A stretch of 12,288 nt of DNA, taken from NCBI GenBank assembly GCA_003450735.1, contig DMEZ01000027.1, forward strand, positions 94,409 to 106,696, given 5' to 3'. Below the pieces are notes generated by a model. It was given only the letters and a program-made list of their open reading frames with translations. It ran no database searches and was not told the origin of the DNA. Below are positions 1 through 6,491 of this stretch, piece after piece. A program made the position numbers and the translations under genes. The stretch's first letter is position 1. Each line of letters begins with the position of its first letter. Source of the stretch: Elusimicrobiota bacterium. Lineage in GTDB: Bacteria > Elusimicrobiota > Elusimicrobia > UBA1565.

Positions 1-75
1 AAGACCGAGCGCTCCCTGCTCGCCTCCGACGTGATCGAGGCCCTGCCCGATGCCTTCCTCGAAGCGGGTCTCTGA
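1..75 (+). CDS. 3' end of an unidentified upstream gene (partial)
   Basis: Frame 1 is open from the first base and ends in TGA at 73-75, giving a 24-residue C-terminal tail (KTERSLLASDVIEALPDAFL, then EAGL). The tail overlaps the start of thiL by 26 nt, which fits the tight packing of the following genes and suggests that it belongs to the same operon. The fragment is too short to recognise a family, so no function is assigned. It could also be a chance open frame, but its codon composition looks coding, and an open frame ending just after the next start is typical of this cluster. Confidence 0.5.
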   Translation, partial: KTERSLLASDVIEALPDAFLEAGL

Positions 76-997
76 CCTGGGCGAGACGGGCCTGTTGAGG
101 CGGATCTACGCGCGCTTCGCGCGCCCGTCCCCCGGCGTCCTCATCGGCCCGGGCGACGACGCCGCGGCCCTGCGCGTGCCGCCGGGCCGCCTGCTGCTCG
201 CCACCCAGGACGACCTCGTCGAGGGCACGCACTTCCAGCTGGACTGGACGGACCCGGCTCGGCTGGCCGCTCGGCTCTTCGCGGTCAACCTCAGCGACCT
301 GGCCGCGATGGGCGACTGCAGGCCGCTGGCCTGCATCGTCTCGGCCGGCCTGCCGCCCGGATTGCCGGCCTCCTGGGCCCAGGGCCTGCTCGCCGGCCTC
401 GGACGCTGCGCCCGGCGCTATCGGACGCCGCTGGCGGGCGGCAACCTGGCCCGCTCGAAGAAGGTGTTCTTGTCGATGTGCGCCATGGGGACGGCCCGGC
501 CGGGAGGGCTCGTCCGCCGCTCGGGGGCGCGGCCCGGCGACCTGCTCGCCGGCGTCGGCCCGCTGGGGGAGGCCGCCGCCGGGGTGAGCCTCCTGCGCTC
601 GGGGAGCGTCCCCCGGTGGGGGACGCCGCTCGTCCGGGCGTTCTGGGAGGTGCGGCCCCAGCTCGAGGCCGGGCGCCGGCTGGCCGGTCTCGCGACGAGC
701 ATGCTGGACAACTCCGACGGGCTCCTGCGCAGCGCGCGGATCCTCTCCGAAGCCTCCGGGGTCCGCATCCGGCTCGACTTGAAGGAAGCTCCCGCCTCCC
801 AGGCCCTGCGCCGCTTCTGCCGCGAGCGCCGCCTGGACCTGCGGGAACACCAGGCCCGCGGCGGAGAGGACTACGGGCTCGTCTTCACCGTGCCTCCCGG
901 CCGACTCCCGCGCGGAGCCTACCGGCTTGGTTCGGTGGAGAAGGGCCGCGGGGTCGTCTTCGAAGGCGGAGCGGAGCCCTTCGAGCACTTCCGATGA
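50..997 (+). CDS. thiL: Thiamine-monophosphate kinase (ThiL)
   Basis: ThiL phosphorylates thiamine monophosphate with ATP to make the cofactor thiamine diphosphate, in the cytoplasm. The 315-aa length is normal for the family. Visible motifs in order are an N-terminal LGETGLLRRI, GPGDDAAAL at about 34-41 (metal/ATP-binding Asp pair), TQDDLVEGTHF at 52-62 (usual form TTDMLVEGVHF), AVNLSDLAAMG at 78-88, GGNLARS at 130-136, DNSDGLL at 220-226 and GGEDYG at 271-276. The Asp and GGED signatures are kept, so the enzyme should be active. The start at 50 is the only good ATG; a GAGG ribosome site lies about 9 nt upstream. It overlaps the preceding frame by 26 nt and tsaE by 4 nt (ATGA). ThiL next to the tsaE-tsaB-rimI cluster is a recurring bacterial arrangement. 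Confidence 0.95.
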   Translation: MPSSKRVSDLGETGLLRRIYARFARPSPGVLIGPGDDAAALRVPPGRLLLATQDDLVEGTHFQLDWTDPARLAARLFAVNLSDLAAMGDCRPLACIVSAGLPPGLPASWAQGLLAGLGRCARRYRTPLAGGNLARSKKVFLSMCAMGTARPGGLVRRSGARPGDLLAGVGPLGEAAAGVSLLRSGSVPRWGTPLVRAFWEVRPQLEAGRRLAGLATSMLDNSDGLLRSARILSEASGVRIRLDLKEAPASQALRRFCRERRLDLREHQARGGEDYGLVFTVPPGRLPRGAYRLGSVEKGRGVVFEGGAEPFEHFR

Positions 998-1452
998 AGA
1001 CCCTCGTTTTGAAGGATGCCGGGCAGACGATGGCGGCGGCGGCGAGGCTCGCCCGCGCAGGCGCGGGGGGCTCGGCGGTCTGCCTCTACGGTCCGCTCGG
1101 CAGCGGCAAGACGACCTTCGTGCGGGGGTTCCTGCGGGGCCTGGGCTTCAAGGGCGGGGTGCGCAGCCCGACCTTCGAGCTCGTGCACGAGTACCGACGG
1201 ACCGAGCCGCGCGTCTTCCACATGGACCTCTACCGCCTCAAGCCCGCGGAGCTTGCGAACCTCCCCTTCAGGGAGTACCTGGCCGACGAGGGGGCGGTCT
1301 CCCTCATCGAGTGGCCGGAGGCCGCCGAGAGCCTCCTGCCCGCCGACCGTCTGGAACTGCGCCTCGACCACGCCCCGGGGAAGGCGCGCACGCTGAAGGC
1401 GAGGGCGCTCGGCCCGTCTTCGAGGCGGCTCCTGGGAGCGTGGCTCCGATGA
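994..1452 (+). CDS. tsaE: tRNA t6A synthesis ATPase TsaE
   Basis: TsaE is the P-loop ATPase of the TsaB-TsaD-TsaE complex, which adds the threonylcarbamoyl group to A37 of tRNAs reading ANN codons. The predicted protein has 152 residues, normal for the family. It shows a Walker A motif GPLGSGKTTF at 33-42, the SPTFELVHEY switch segment at 58-67, the Walker B-like FHMDLYRL at 75-82 and IEWPEAAESLLP at 105-116. The ATG at 994 overlaps the thiL stop (ATGA); the same frame is open further upstream, but that part lies inside thiL and carries no family sequence. The 3' end overlaps tsaB by 4 nt, suggesting translational coupling. TsaD, the catalytic partner, and TsaC are not in this window. Confidence 0.95.
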   Translation: MKTLVLKDAGQTMAAAARLARAGAGGSAVCLYGPLGSGKTTFVRGFLRGLGFKGGVRSPTFELVHEYRRTEPRVFHMDLYRLKPAELANLPFREYLADEGAVSLIEWPEAAESLLPADRLELRLDHAPGKARTLKARALGPSSRRLLGAWLR

Positions 1453-2066
1453 GAGTCCTGGTGGTCGACACGACCGCGGACCGGATGTCTTTGGCCCTCT
1501 GGGACGGGACGCGGGCGTTCGTCCGCTCCCCGGAGCCGGCCAAGCCCCACGACGAGACGCTCTTCGGCGAGGTGGACCGGCTCCTGAAGAAGGCCGGCCT
1601 GCGCCTCGATCAGGTGGAGGGCTTCGCCGCCGCGTGCGGCCCGGGCCGCTTCACCGGCATCCGCATCGGCATGACCTACGCGGCCGTGAGCGCGCGCGCG
1701 CTGGGCCGCCCGGCCGCCGCGGTGAGTCTGCTCGAGGCGCTCGCCTTCCGCGAGCGGGCCCGCTTCGGGCCGGGGCGGACCTTGTGGGCCGTGCTGCCGG
1801 GCATCAGGGAGGAGGTCTATTTCCAGGGCTTCGCGCGCGCCCGCTCCGGCGTGAAGGCCGTCTCGGAGCCCCGTTGGGCCGCCTCCGCGGACGAAGTCCC
1901 TGGCGAGAAGCTCACGGCCGAGGGAAGCCTTCCTGGAGCGGCCGACCTGCTGCCCCTCGCGCTCCAGCGGCTCAAGAAGAAGGCCTCCCCGATGCGGCCG
2001 CTCTACCTCAAGCCGGCCAAGTTCGAGCTCACCCATGGCGCTCATCCGAAGAGCCGCCGCCGCTGA
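1449..2066 (+). CDS. tsaB: tRNA t6A synthesis protein TsaB (YeaZ)
   Basis: TsaB is an ASKHA-fold pseudo-kinase partner that dimerises with TsaD and recruits TsaE during tRNA t6A37 formation. The 205-aa product is slightly shorter than E. coli TsaB (about 230 aa). The N-terminus MRVLVVDTTADRMSLAL is the typical first strand pair. The family signature GPGRFTGIRIG sits at 64-74 (usual form GPGSFTGLRIG). The C-terminal PLYLKPAKFEL at 184-194 matches the common PxYLRxxA ending. The ATG at 1449 overlaps the tsaE stop by 4 nt. The last 32 nt overlap the start of rimI in another frame, a longer overlap than elsewhere in this cluster. Confidence 0.93.
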   Translation: MRVLVVDTTADRMSLALWDGTRAFVRSPEPAKPHDETLFGEVDRLLKKAGLRLDQVEGFAAACGPGRFTGIRIGMTYAAVSARALGRPAAAVSLLEALAFRERARFGPGRTLWAVLPGIREEVYFQGFARARSGVKAVSEPRWAASADEVPGEKLTAEGSLPGAADLLPLALQRLKKKASPMRPLYLKPAKFELTHGAHPKSRRR

Positions 2067-2472
2067 CCTCGACGCCGTCCTGGCCATCGAGGGCTCCTGG
2101 AAGACGACGCCTCATTGGAGCCGCCGGCAGTTCGAGGCGGAGCTGAAGTCCCCGCGCTCGATCTTCGTTGTGGCCGAGGCCGACCTGGCCGTGCTGGCCT
2201 ACGCGGCGGCCTGGGTGGTCGTCGACGAGGCGCAGGTGCTGAGCGTGGCGGTGCACCCGGGCGCCCTGCGGCGCGGGCTCGCGCGCAAGACGCTCAACGG
2301 CCTCCTGGATGAGGCGCTCAAGTCGGGGTGCCGGAAGGCGACGCTCGAGGTCAGCGAGACGAACGAAGGGGCGCGCAGGCTCTACGAATCCATGGGGTTC
2401 GCGGCGGTGGGGAAGCGGCCGGGGTTCTACCCGGACGGCACGGCGGCCATCTTGATGGACAAGGTGCTGTAA
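2035..2472 (+). CDS. rimI: RimI-type GNAT protein N-acetyltransferase
   Basis: This is a 145-aa single GNAT-domain protein of the RimI type, which N-terminally acetylates ribosomal protein bS18 (and other proteins) with acetyl-CoA. Evidence is the family ending LEVSETNEGARRLYESMGF at 104-122 and the GKRPGFYPDG segment at 126-135. The proposed general base Glu (E105), N110 and the general acid Tyr (Y117) correspond to the E. coli catalytic residues. The LSVAVHP strand leads into the acetyl-CoA loop, which reads LRRGLA rather than the usual R-x-x-G-x-G/A, so its first Arg is replaced by Leu. Position right after tsaB is classic. The ATG at 2035 lies inside tsaB (32-nt overlap); residues from the start onward (IRRAAAADLDAVLAIE) fit the GNAT first strand and helix. 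The target protein is inferred from synteny. Confidence 0.87.
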   Translation: MALIRRAAAADLDAVLAIEGSWKTTPHWSRRQFEAELKSPRSIFVVAEADLAVLAYAAAWVVVDEAQVLSVAVHPGALRRGLARKTLNGLLDEALKSGCRKATLEVSETNEGARRLYESMGFAAVGKRPGFYPDGTAAILMDKVL

Positions 2473-2514
2473 AAGATAACCCCACCAGAGGCCTTGCGGC
2501 GTGTCCAGTGGGGT
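2471..2514 (-). terminator. Stem-loop with T-rich tail, rho-independent-like on the minus strand
   Basis: ACCCCAC (2479-2485) pairs perfectly with GTGGGGT (2508-2514), a 7-bp stem with a 22-nt loop. Within the loop, minus-strand GCC-GCAA-GGC could form a small GNRA-capped stem. Read leftward, the stem is followed by TATCTTTT (2478-2471), so the tail fits a minus-strand transcript, either readthrough from the aldo/keto reductase gene or from the promoter-like sequence at 2527-2554. On the + strand it directly follows the rimI stop but lacks a T tract, so it would be weaker there. Confidence 0.55.
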
Positions 2515-2526
2515 GGAAGTATGGAT

Positions 2527-2554
2527 ATTGTAGCACGCGCGGCCGGGAAATCAA
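2527..2554 (-). promoter_or_regulatory. Sigma70-like promoter pointing left, in the convergent spacer
   Basis: On the minus strand TTGATT (2554-2549) and TACAAT (2532-2527) are separated by 16 nt, and TGC before the -10 makes it an extended -10 type. The predicted start is near 2520. No gene begins downstream; the transcript would run into the hairpin/T-tail at 2514-2471 after roughly 50 nt. It may drive a tiny RNA, or it may be a chance match in a locally AT-richer spacer. Confidence 0.4.
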
Positions 2555-2598
2555 GGGCATGGTCTCGATTGTTCATGCCCACAAGTACGTATGTGGGC
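2555..2598. other. Two overlapping, mutually exclusive stem-loops
   Basis: GGGCATG (2555-2561) pairs with CATGCCC (2574-2580) around a 12-nt loop. GCCCACA (2577-2583) pairs with TGTGGGC (2592-2598) around an 8-nt loop. The two 7-bp stems share 2577-2580, so only one can form at a time. On the minus strand the GGGCATG/CATGCCC hairpin is followed by TTGATTT, so it may act as the terminator for the aldo/keto reductase gene ending at 2616. The rest of the 2473-2615 spacer holds no gene that I can support. Confidence 0.5.
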
Positions 2599-2615
2599 TC
2601 CAAAAAGTTCCCTTG

Positions 2616-3404
2616 TCAGACCATCGGCAGCGGTCCCGCGGGGCCGAGAGGGAACCGCTCCTCGAGCCGCCGGACGTCGTCCTCGCTCAGTTTCAGCGTC
2701 AGCGCCTTCGCGTTCTGCTCGACGTGCTCCACCCGGGCAGCCTTCGGGATGACGAAGACCGACGGGTCTCTCAGCAGGAAGGCCAGCGCGGCGGCGTAGG
2801 CCGAGACGCCGTGCCGTGCCGCGATGTCCAGCAGCGTCTTGTCGTCCGCGGGGAACTCCCCCGCGCCCACGGGGCAGTAGGCCACCAGCGCCGCCTTGCG
2901 CTTGCGGCACCAGGGGAGCACCGCGTGCTCGACGCTCCGCTCCTCGAGGTGATAGAGCACCTGGTCGCAGAAGACGCTCGGGCACTCCTCCAGATCCCTC
3001 ACGTCGAAGTTGCTGACCCCGAAGCGGAGGATCTTGCCGTCCTGCTTGAGCTTCTTGAAGGCCCGGAAGGTCTCCGCCAGCACGGTGTCCGCCTCGCGCC
3101 AGTGCAGGAGGTAGAGGTCGAGATGGTCCGTGCGAAGACGCTTCAGGCTCCGCTCGCAGGCCCGCAGGGTCCCCTCATAGGAGGCGTTCGACGGCAGCAC
3201 CTTCGACGTCAAGAAGACGCTCTCCCGCACGCCCGCGACGGCTGCGCCCACCAGCTCCTCGGCCTTCCCCGAGCCGTACATCTCGGCCGTGTCGATGTGG
3301 GTCAGCCCCAGCTCTACGCCCCGGCGCAGGGCTCTCAGGGCTTGTGCGTGCGAAGCCGTCTCGAGCTTCCAGGTGCCTTGACCGACGCGGGAGAGCGCCT
3401 TCAC
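2616..3404 (-). CDS. Aldo/keto reductase
   Basis: This 262-aa protein is an NADPH-dependent aldo/keto reductase that reduces aldehydes or ketones; the substrate cannot be read from the sequence. The catalytic tetrad is complete: Asp38 and Tyr43 in HIDTAEMYG, Lys68 in TSKV and His101 in LLHW. Also visible are FGVSNF at 128-133 (family signature), QVLYHLEERS at 148-157, AYCPVG at 175-180 and the cofactor segment IPKAARVEHVEQN at 219-231. The overall pattern resembles the YeaE-like subgroup, an inference only. The start is GTG at 3404-3402; the N-terminus begins just before the GQGTW strand, so little is missing. It is a lone minus-strand gene, convergent with rimI and divergent from the TPR gene, so it is probably monocistronic. 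No clear ribosome site precedes the GTG. Confidence 0.92.
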   Translation of the reverse strand: MKALSRVGQGTWKLETASHAQALRALRRGVELGLTHIDTAEMYGSGKAEELVGAAVAGVRESVFLTSKVLPSNASYEGTLRACERSLKRLRTDHLDLYLLHWREADTVLAETFRAFKKLKQDGKILRFGVSNFDVRDLEECPSVFCDQVLYHLEERSVEHAVLPWCRKRKAALVAYCPVGAGEFPADDKTLLDIAARHGVSAYAAALAFLLRDPSVFVIPKAARVEHVEQNAKALTLKLSEDDVRRLEERFPLGPAGPLPMV

Positions 3405-3406
3405 GG

Positions 3407-3427
3407 ACTAATTAAATAATATAATAA
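3407..3427. promoter_or_regulatory. AT-rich divergent promoter island
   Basis: About 20 nearly pure A/T bases sit between the divergent aldo/keto reductase and TPR genes, in otherwise very GC-rich DNA. On the + strand there is a perfect -10 box, TATAAT at 3420-3425, which would place the start near 3432, only about 14 nt before the TPR ATG. I see no good -35 at 17 nt. On the minus strand, TATTAT (3426-3421) or TATATT (3423-3418) could serve the reductase, giving a nearly leaderless mRNA. Neither gene has an obvious Shine-Dalgarno sequence. Confidence 0.55.
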
Positions 3428-3445
3428 CCCCTCGACGCCGACCCG

Positions 3446-5608
3446 ATGATACGCCTCCTCGCGCTCAGCCTCCTCCTCGCCCTGCCCTCGGCCGCGCAGG
3501 CATCGAACAAGGCCTCCCAGATGCACTACCTCAAGGCCCTGCTTTTGGCCAACCAGGGCAACCCCGAAGGCGCCCTGCAGGAGTACCGTCGGGCCCTCGC
3601 GATCGATCCCCAATCCGTCTTCCTCTACCAGCAGGCCGCTGAACTCGCGCTCGAGTCCGGACGCACCGACCAGGCCCGCGAGTTCGCCGACCGATTCCTC
3701 GCGCTCGAGCCCGAGAACCCCGACGCCCTCCTGCTCGCCGGCAGCGTCTCCTGGGCGCAGGGCGACGTGAAGGCGGCGCAAGCCTCCTTCACGCGCGTCC
3801 TCGAGCTCAAGCCGAAGGTCTCCACCGGGACGGCCGGGGGCGAGAAGGGAGACGCCTACCGCCAGGCCCTTTTCTCCCTGGCCAACATGCTCAGCGCCGA
3901 GTCCCCGGAGAAGGCGAAGAGATACTTCGAGCAGTATCTGGCCGACAACCCCGAGAATGCCTCGGAGGCGGAGAGCCAGATCGCTCTCATCGAACAGCGG
4001 GCCGGCCGGCTGGACGCCGCCGCGGAGCGCTTCAAGTCCGCCCTGCGCTTCAACCCGGACAACACCCAGGCCCGCTTCGCCCTGGCTCAGGTCTACGAGA
4101 TGAAGCGGGACACGGAGGCGGCGCTCGGGGTGTACCTCGAGCTCCTCGCCGACGACCCCCGCAGCATCGCCCTGCTCAACCACGTCGGCGAGATCGTCTA
4201 CCTCCAGGGCGACCTGCCCCGCGCCAAGCAGCTCTTCCAGCGCGCCAAGGAGGTGCTCCCCGACCACCCGGGTGCCTGCCTCTGGCTCGCCCTGCTCGCC
4301 GAGCAGGAGGGGGACTTCCCGGCCGCCGCCAAGGCTCTGCAGGACAGCGCGGCCCTCAAGGACGACGCCTCGGCCAACCTGCGCCTGAGCTACTACCTCA
4401 CCCAGGCGGGCCAGCTCAAGGACGCCGTGGCGGTGCTCGAGAAGGCCCACCAGCGCTGGCCCGAGAGCGAGGAGGTCGCCTATTTCCTGGCCCTCGGGTT
4501 CGACGACCTCAAGCAGGCCGACAAGGCGGCCGAGTTGATGCGTCAGGTCGTGGCCGCGAGCCCCGACCATCGCGACGCGCGCTTCCAGCTCGGGGCCATC
4601 TTCGAGCGGGCGGGCCGCATCGCCGAGGCCGAGGAGCAGTTCCGCGAGATCCTCAAGCGCAACCCGCAGGACGCTCCCGCGCTCAACTACCTGGGGTATT
4701 CCCTGGCCGACCGGAGCCTCAAGCTCGACGAGGCCGAGGCCCTCATCGGGCGAGCCGTCCAGCTCGACCCCAAGAACGGGGCCTACCAGGATTCCCTCGG
4801 CTGGGTGCGCTTCAAGCAGGGGCGCTTCCAGGAGGCCCTGCCCCAGCTGAGCTCGGCGGCGAAGCTTTTGCCCGAGGACGATGCCATCTGGGACCACCTC
4901 GCCGAAGCCTACATGGTCGTCGGCGACACCTACTCCGCCTGGACCGCCTGGAAGACCGCGGTGTCGGCGGCCCCGACCAAGGGCGAGCTGGTCAAGAAGG
5001 CGGAGAAAGCCCAGGGCTTGCTCGCGCCCGAGGAGGTCGGCGAGCTCTACCTCGACCTGTTCCGGCGCCAGCGGGGGACGATCCTGTCCTTGGGCGCTCC
5101 GGTGCTCATCGAAGGCCAGCTCGGCGGCAAGCAGCTCAAGTTCCAGGGGCTCTTCCGCTTCAAAGCGCCCGGCGAGCTGAGCGTGGAGATCCTCGGCCCC
5201 CTCTTCGTCCCGGTCTTCCGCGCCGTCCTCTCGGGCGCGGACGGCTTCGAGACGGACCTCCCGGGCATCGAGGGAGTGCCGCCGGAGGTCCTCCGGGAGT
5301 ATCTGTACGCGGCGCTCGTCATGCTGAGGGAGTACCTTTCGGGGCGGGTGTTCGCCCAGCCCTCCGCCGTCTACCGCAAGAGCTGGCGCTCCCACTGGAT
5401 CGAGACGCCGGGCGGGGTGTTCACCCCCGACGAGACGAAGACCCGCCTCTCGGCCCTCCAGCCCGCTCCGACCGGGCTCAAGCTCGTGCTCGACCGCTAC
5501 CAGCGCTTCGAGGGGCGCTGGGTGCCCATGACCCTGCGCTTCGAGGCCCGGGGCTTCAGCTTCGAGTTCCGCCTCTCCGATCCCTCCCTCCGTTTCCGGG
5601 ACAAATGA
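3446..5608 (+). CDS. Secreted TPR-repeat protein with LolB-like C-terminal domain
   Basis: This 720-aa protein has a signal peptide (MIRLLALSLLLALPSAAQA, likely cut after residue 19 at AQA), so it is exported to the periplasm or outer membrane face. There is no lipobox Cys. Residues 25-510 are tandem TPR helices with recognisable units, for example GNPEGALQEYRRALAIDP (38-55), GRLDAAAERFKSALRFNP (187-204), GRIAEAEEQFREILKRNP (390-407) and LDEAEALIGRAVQLDP (427-442). Residues 540-720 are different: a beta-rich region (ILSLGAPVLIEGQLGGKQLK, then GPLFVPVFRAVLSG) resembling LolB/DUF4292 outer-membrane lipoprotein domains. It overlaps ispE by 4 nt. In E. coli lolB directly precedes ispE, so the position supports the LolB-like reading. 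Partners are unknown; a role in outer-membrane assembly is inference. The start follows a TATAAT island with no clear ribosome site. Confidence 0.8.
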   Translation: MIRLLALSLLLALPSAAQASNKASQMHYLKALLLANQGNPEGALQEYRRALAIDPQSVFLYQQAAELALESGRTDQAREFADRFLALEPENPDALLLAGSVSWAQGDVKAAQASFTRVLELKPKVSTGTAGGEKGDAYRQALFSLANMLSAESPEKAKRYFEQYLADNPENASEAESQIALIEQRAGRLDAAAERFKSALRFNPDNTQARFALAQVYEMKRDTEAALGVYLELLADDPRSIALLNHVGEIVYLQGDLPRAKQLFQRAKEVLPDHPGACLWLALLAEQEGDFPAAAKALQDSAALKDDASANLRLSYYLTQAGQLKDAVAVLEKAHQRWPESEEVAYFLALGFDDLKQADKAAELMRQVVAASPDHRDARFQLGAIFERAGRIAEAEEQFREILKRNPQDAPALNYLGYSLADRSLKLDEAEALIGRAVQLDPKNGAYQDSLGWVRFKQGRFQEALPQLSSAAKLLPEDDAIWDHLAEAYMVVGDTYSAWTAWKTAVSAAPTKGELVKKAEKAQGLLAPEEVGELYLDLFRRQRGTILSLGAPVLIEGQLGGKQLKFQGLFRFKAPGELSVEILGPLFVPVFRAVLSGADGFETDLPGIEGVPPEVLREYLYAALVMLREYLSGRVFAQPSAVYRKSWRSHWIETPGGVFTPDETKTRLSALQPAPTGLKLVLDRYQRFEGRWVPMTLRFEARGFSFEFRLSDPSLRFRDK

Positions 5609-6483
5609 TCCAGATCCAGTGCCCCGCGAAGGTCAACCTCTTCCTCGAGGTGACCGGCCGCCGCAAGGACGGCTACCACACCCTCGCGACCCTGTTCGCC
5701 AAGATCGCCCTCTTCGACGTGCTCGACTTCGAGCTCCAGCCGCGCTTCGAGCTGGAGGTCGTCTCCGAGACGGGGCAGGAGGTGCCCGCGGGGAAGGACA
5801 ACCTCGTGCTCAAGGCCGCCGAGGCCTTCGCGCGGGAGTTCCGCCCCGGCGCCGGCGCCCGCATCAAGCTGACCAAGCGCATCCCCATGGGAGCGGGCCT
5901 CGGGGGAGGCTCATCCGACGCGGCCGGGACCCTGCTGGGCCTGGTCCGGCTCTACCGGATGGAGCGGAACGTCCTGCCCGTCCTTCGAAAGCTGGCCGTC
6001 AAGCTCGGCGCGGACGTCCCGGTGTTCCTGCACAAGGCGCCTTTCAGCGAGGGGCGGGGCATCGGGGAGCGGCTGAAGGGCGTTCCAGTCGCCAAATCCC
6101 CGCCGGACATCCTTCTGATCTACCCGGGGGTGCCGGTCTCGACCAAGGACGTCTTCGGGGGATTCCAGCTCCCGGGCCGCCCCGCCATCTTGACAAGGCT
6201 CTCCCAGCTTGATAAACTTAAAAAAAAGCTAGAAAAAGGCAAGCCTATTTCGGAATGGGAAGGCTTGCTTTTCAACCGTTTGGAGGCGGGCGTCTTGAAC
6301 GGGCATCCGGAAGTCCTCCAAGCGAAGCGCATCCTGGAGCGGCTGGGAGCCAGGGGAGTGATGATGTCCGGCTCTGGCTCGTCGGTCTTCGGTTTCGTAT
6401 CATCCTGGGCGGAGGGGGAGCAGGCGCTCAAACGGCTGAAGGTCTATCCCTGGAAGAGCTTCCAGGCCTGCTTCCTGGGGTGA
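5605..6483 (+). CDS. ispE: 4-diphosphocytidyl-2-C-methyl-D-erythritol kinase (IspE)
   Basis: IspE phosphorylates CDP-methylerythritol in the MEP pathway for isoprenoid precursors, using ATP in the cytoplasm. The 292-aa length is typical. GHMP-kinase motifs are all present: PAKVNLFLEV at 7-16 with the catalytic Lys9, DGYHTL at 22-27, the ATP loop PMGAGLGGGSSDAA at 94-107, catalytic Asp137 in GADVPVF, and the C-terminal MMSGSGSSVFG at 253-263. The ATG at 5605 overlaps the TPR gene stop (ATGA). Codons 198-225 are strikingly AT-rich compared with the rest of the gene, with an A8 run at 6220-6227, a promoter-like sequence and a terminator-like hairpin. This segment is the variable region before FNRLE, so regulatory signals could be tolerated there. 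spoVG starts 8 nt after the stop. Confidence 0.96.
   Translation: MIQIQCPAKVNLFLEVTGRRKDGYHTLATLFAKIALFDVLDFELQPRFELEVVSETGQEVPAGKDNLVLKAAEAFAREFRPGAGARIKLTKRIPMGAGLGGGSSDAAGTLLGLVRLYRMERNVLPVLRKLAVKLGADVPVFLHKAPFSEGRGIGERLKGVPVAKSPPDILLIYPGVPVSTKDVFGGFQLPGRPAILTRLSQLDKLKKKLEKGKPISEWEGLLFNRLEAGVLNGHPEVLQAKRILERLGARGVMMSGSGSSVFGFVSSWAEGEQALKRLKVYPWKSFQACFLG
6190..6227 (+). promoter_or_regulatory. Internal sigma70-like promoter inside ispE
   Basis: A perfect -35 box TTGACA (6190-6195), a 17-nt spacer and TAAACT (6213-6218) form the best promoter match that I found in the window. The first, second and last -10 positions match the consensus. The predicted start falls at about 6224-6226, inside the A8 run at 6220-6227, which would allow reiterative A addition at initiation. 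It is placed to give separate expression of spoVG, tRNA-Gln and glmU. Confidence 0.55.
6239..6272 (+). terminator. Terminator-like hairpin within ispE
   Basis: GCAAGCC (6239-6245) pairs perfectly with GGCTTGC (6262-6268) around a 16-nt loop, followed immediately by TTTT (6269-6272). It begins about 14 nt after the predicted start of the internal promoter, so it could act as an attenuator or protective 5' hairpin of that transcript. In the longer operon mRNA, ribosomes translating ispE would melt it. The T tract is short, so termination would be weak at best. Confidence 0.35.
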
Positions 6484-6491
6484 GCGGACCC

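Noticed and set aside
2328..3419. + strand open frame opposite the aldo/keto reductase (363 codons)
   Set aside because: It is antisense to a protein with the complete reductase tetrad and shows no motif of its own.
3401..5395. Long minus-strand open frame opposite the TPR gene (664 codons)
   Set aside because: It mirrors the codon structure of the TPR gene in GC-rich DNA, shows biased Leu/Glu/Gly/Val composition and no family motif, while the + strand product has a signal peptide and clear TPR units.
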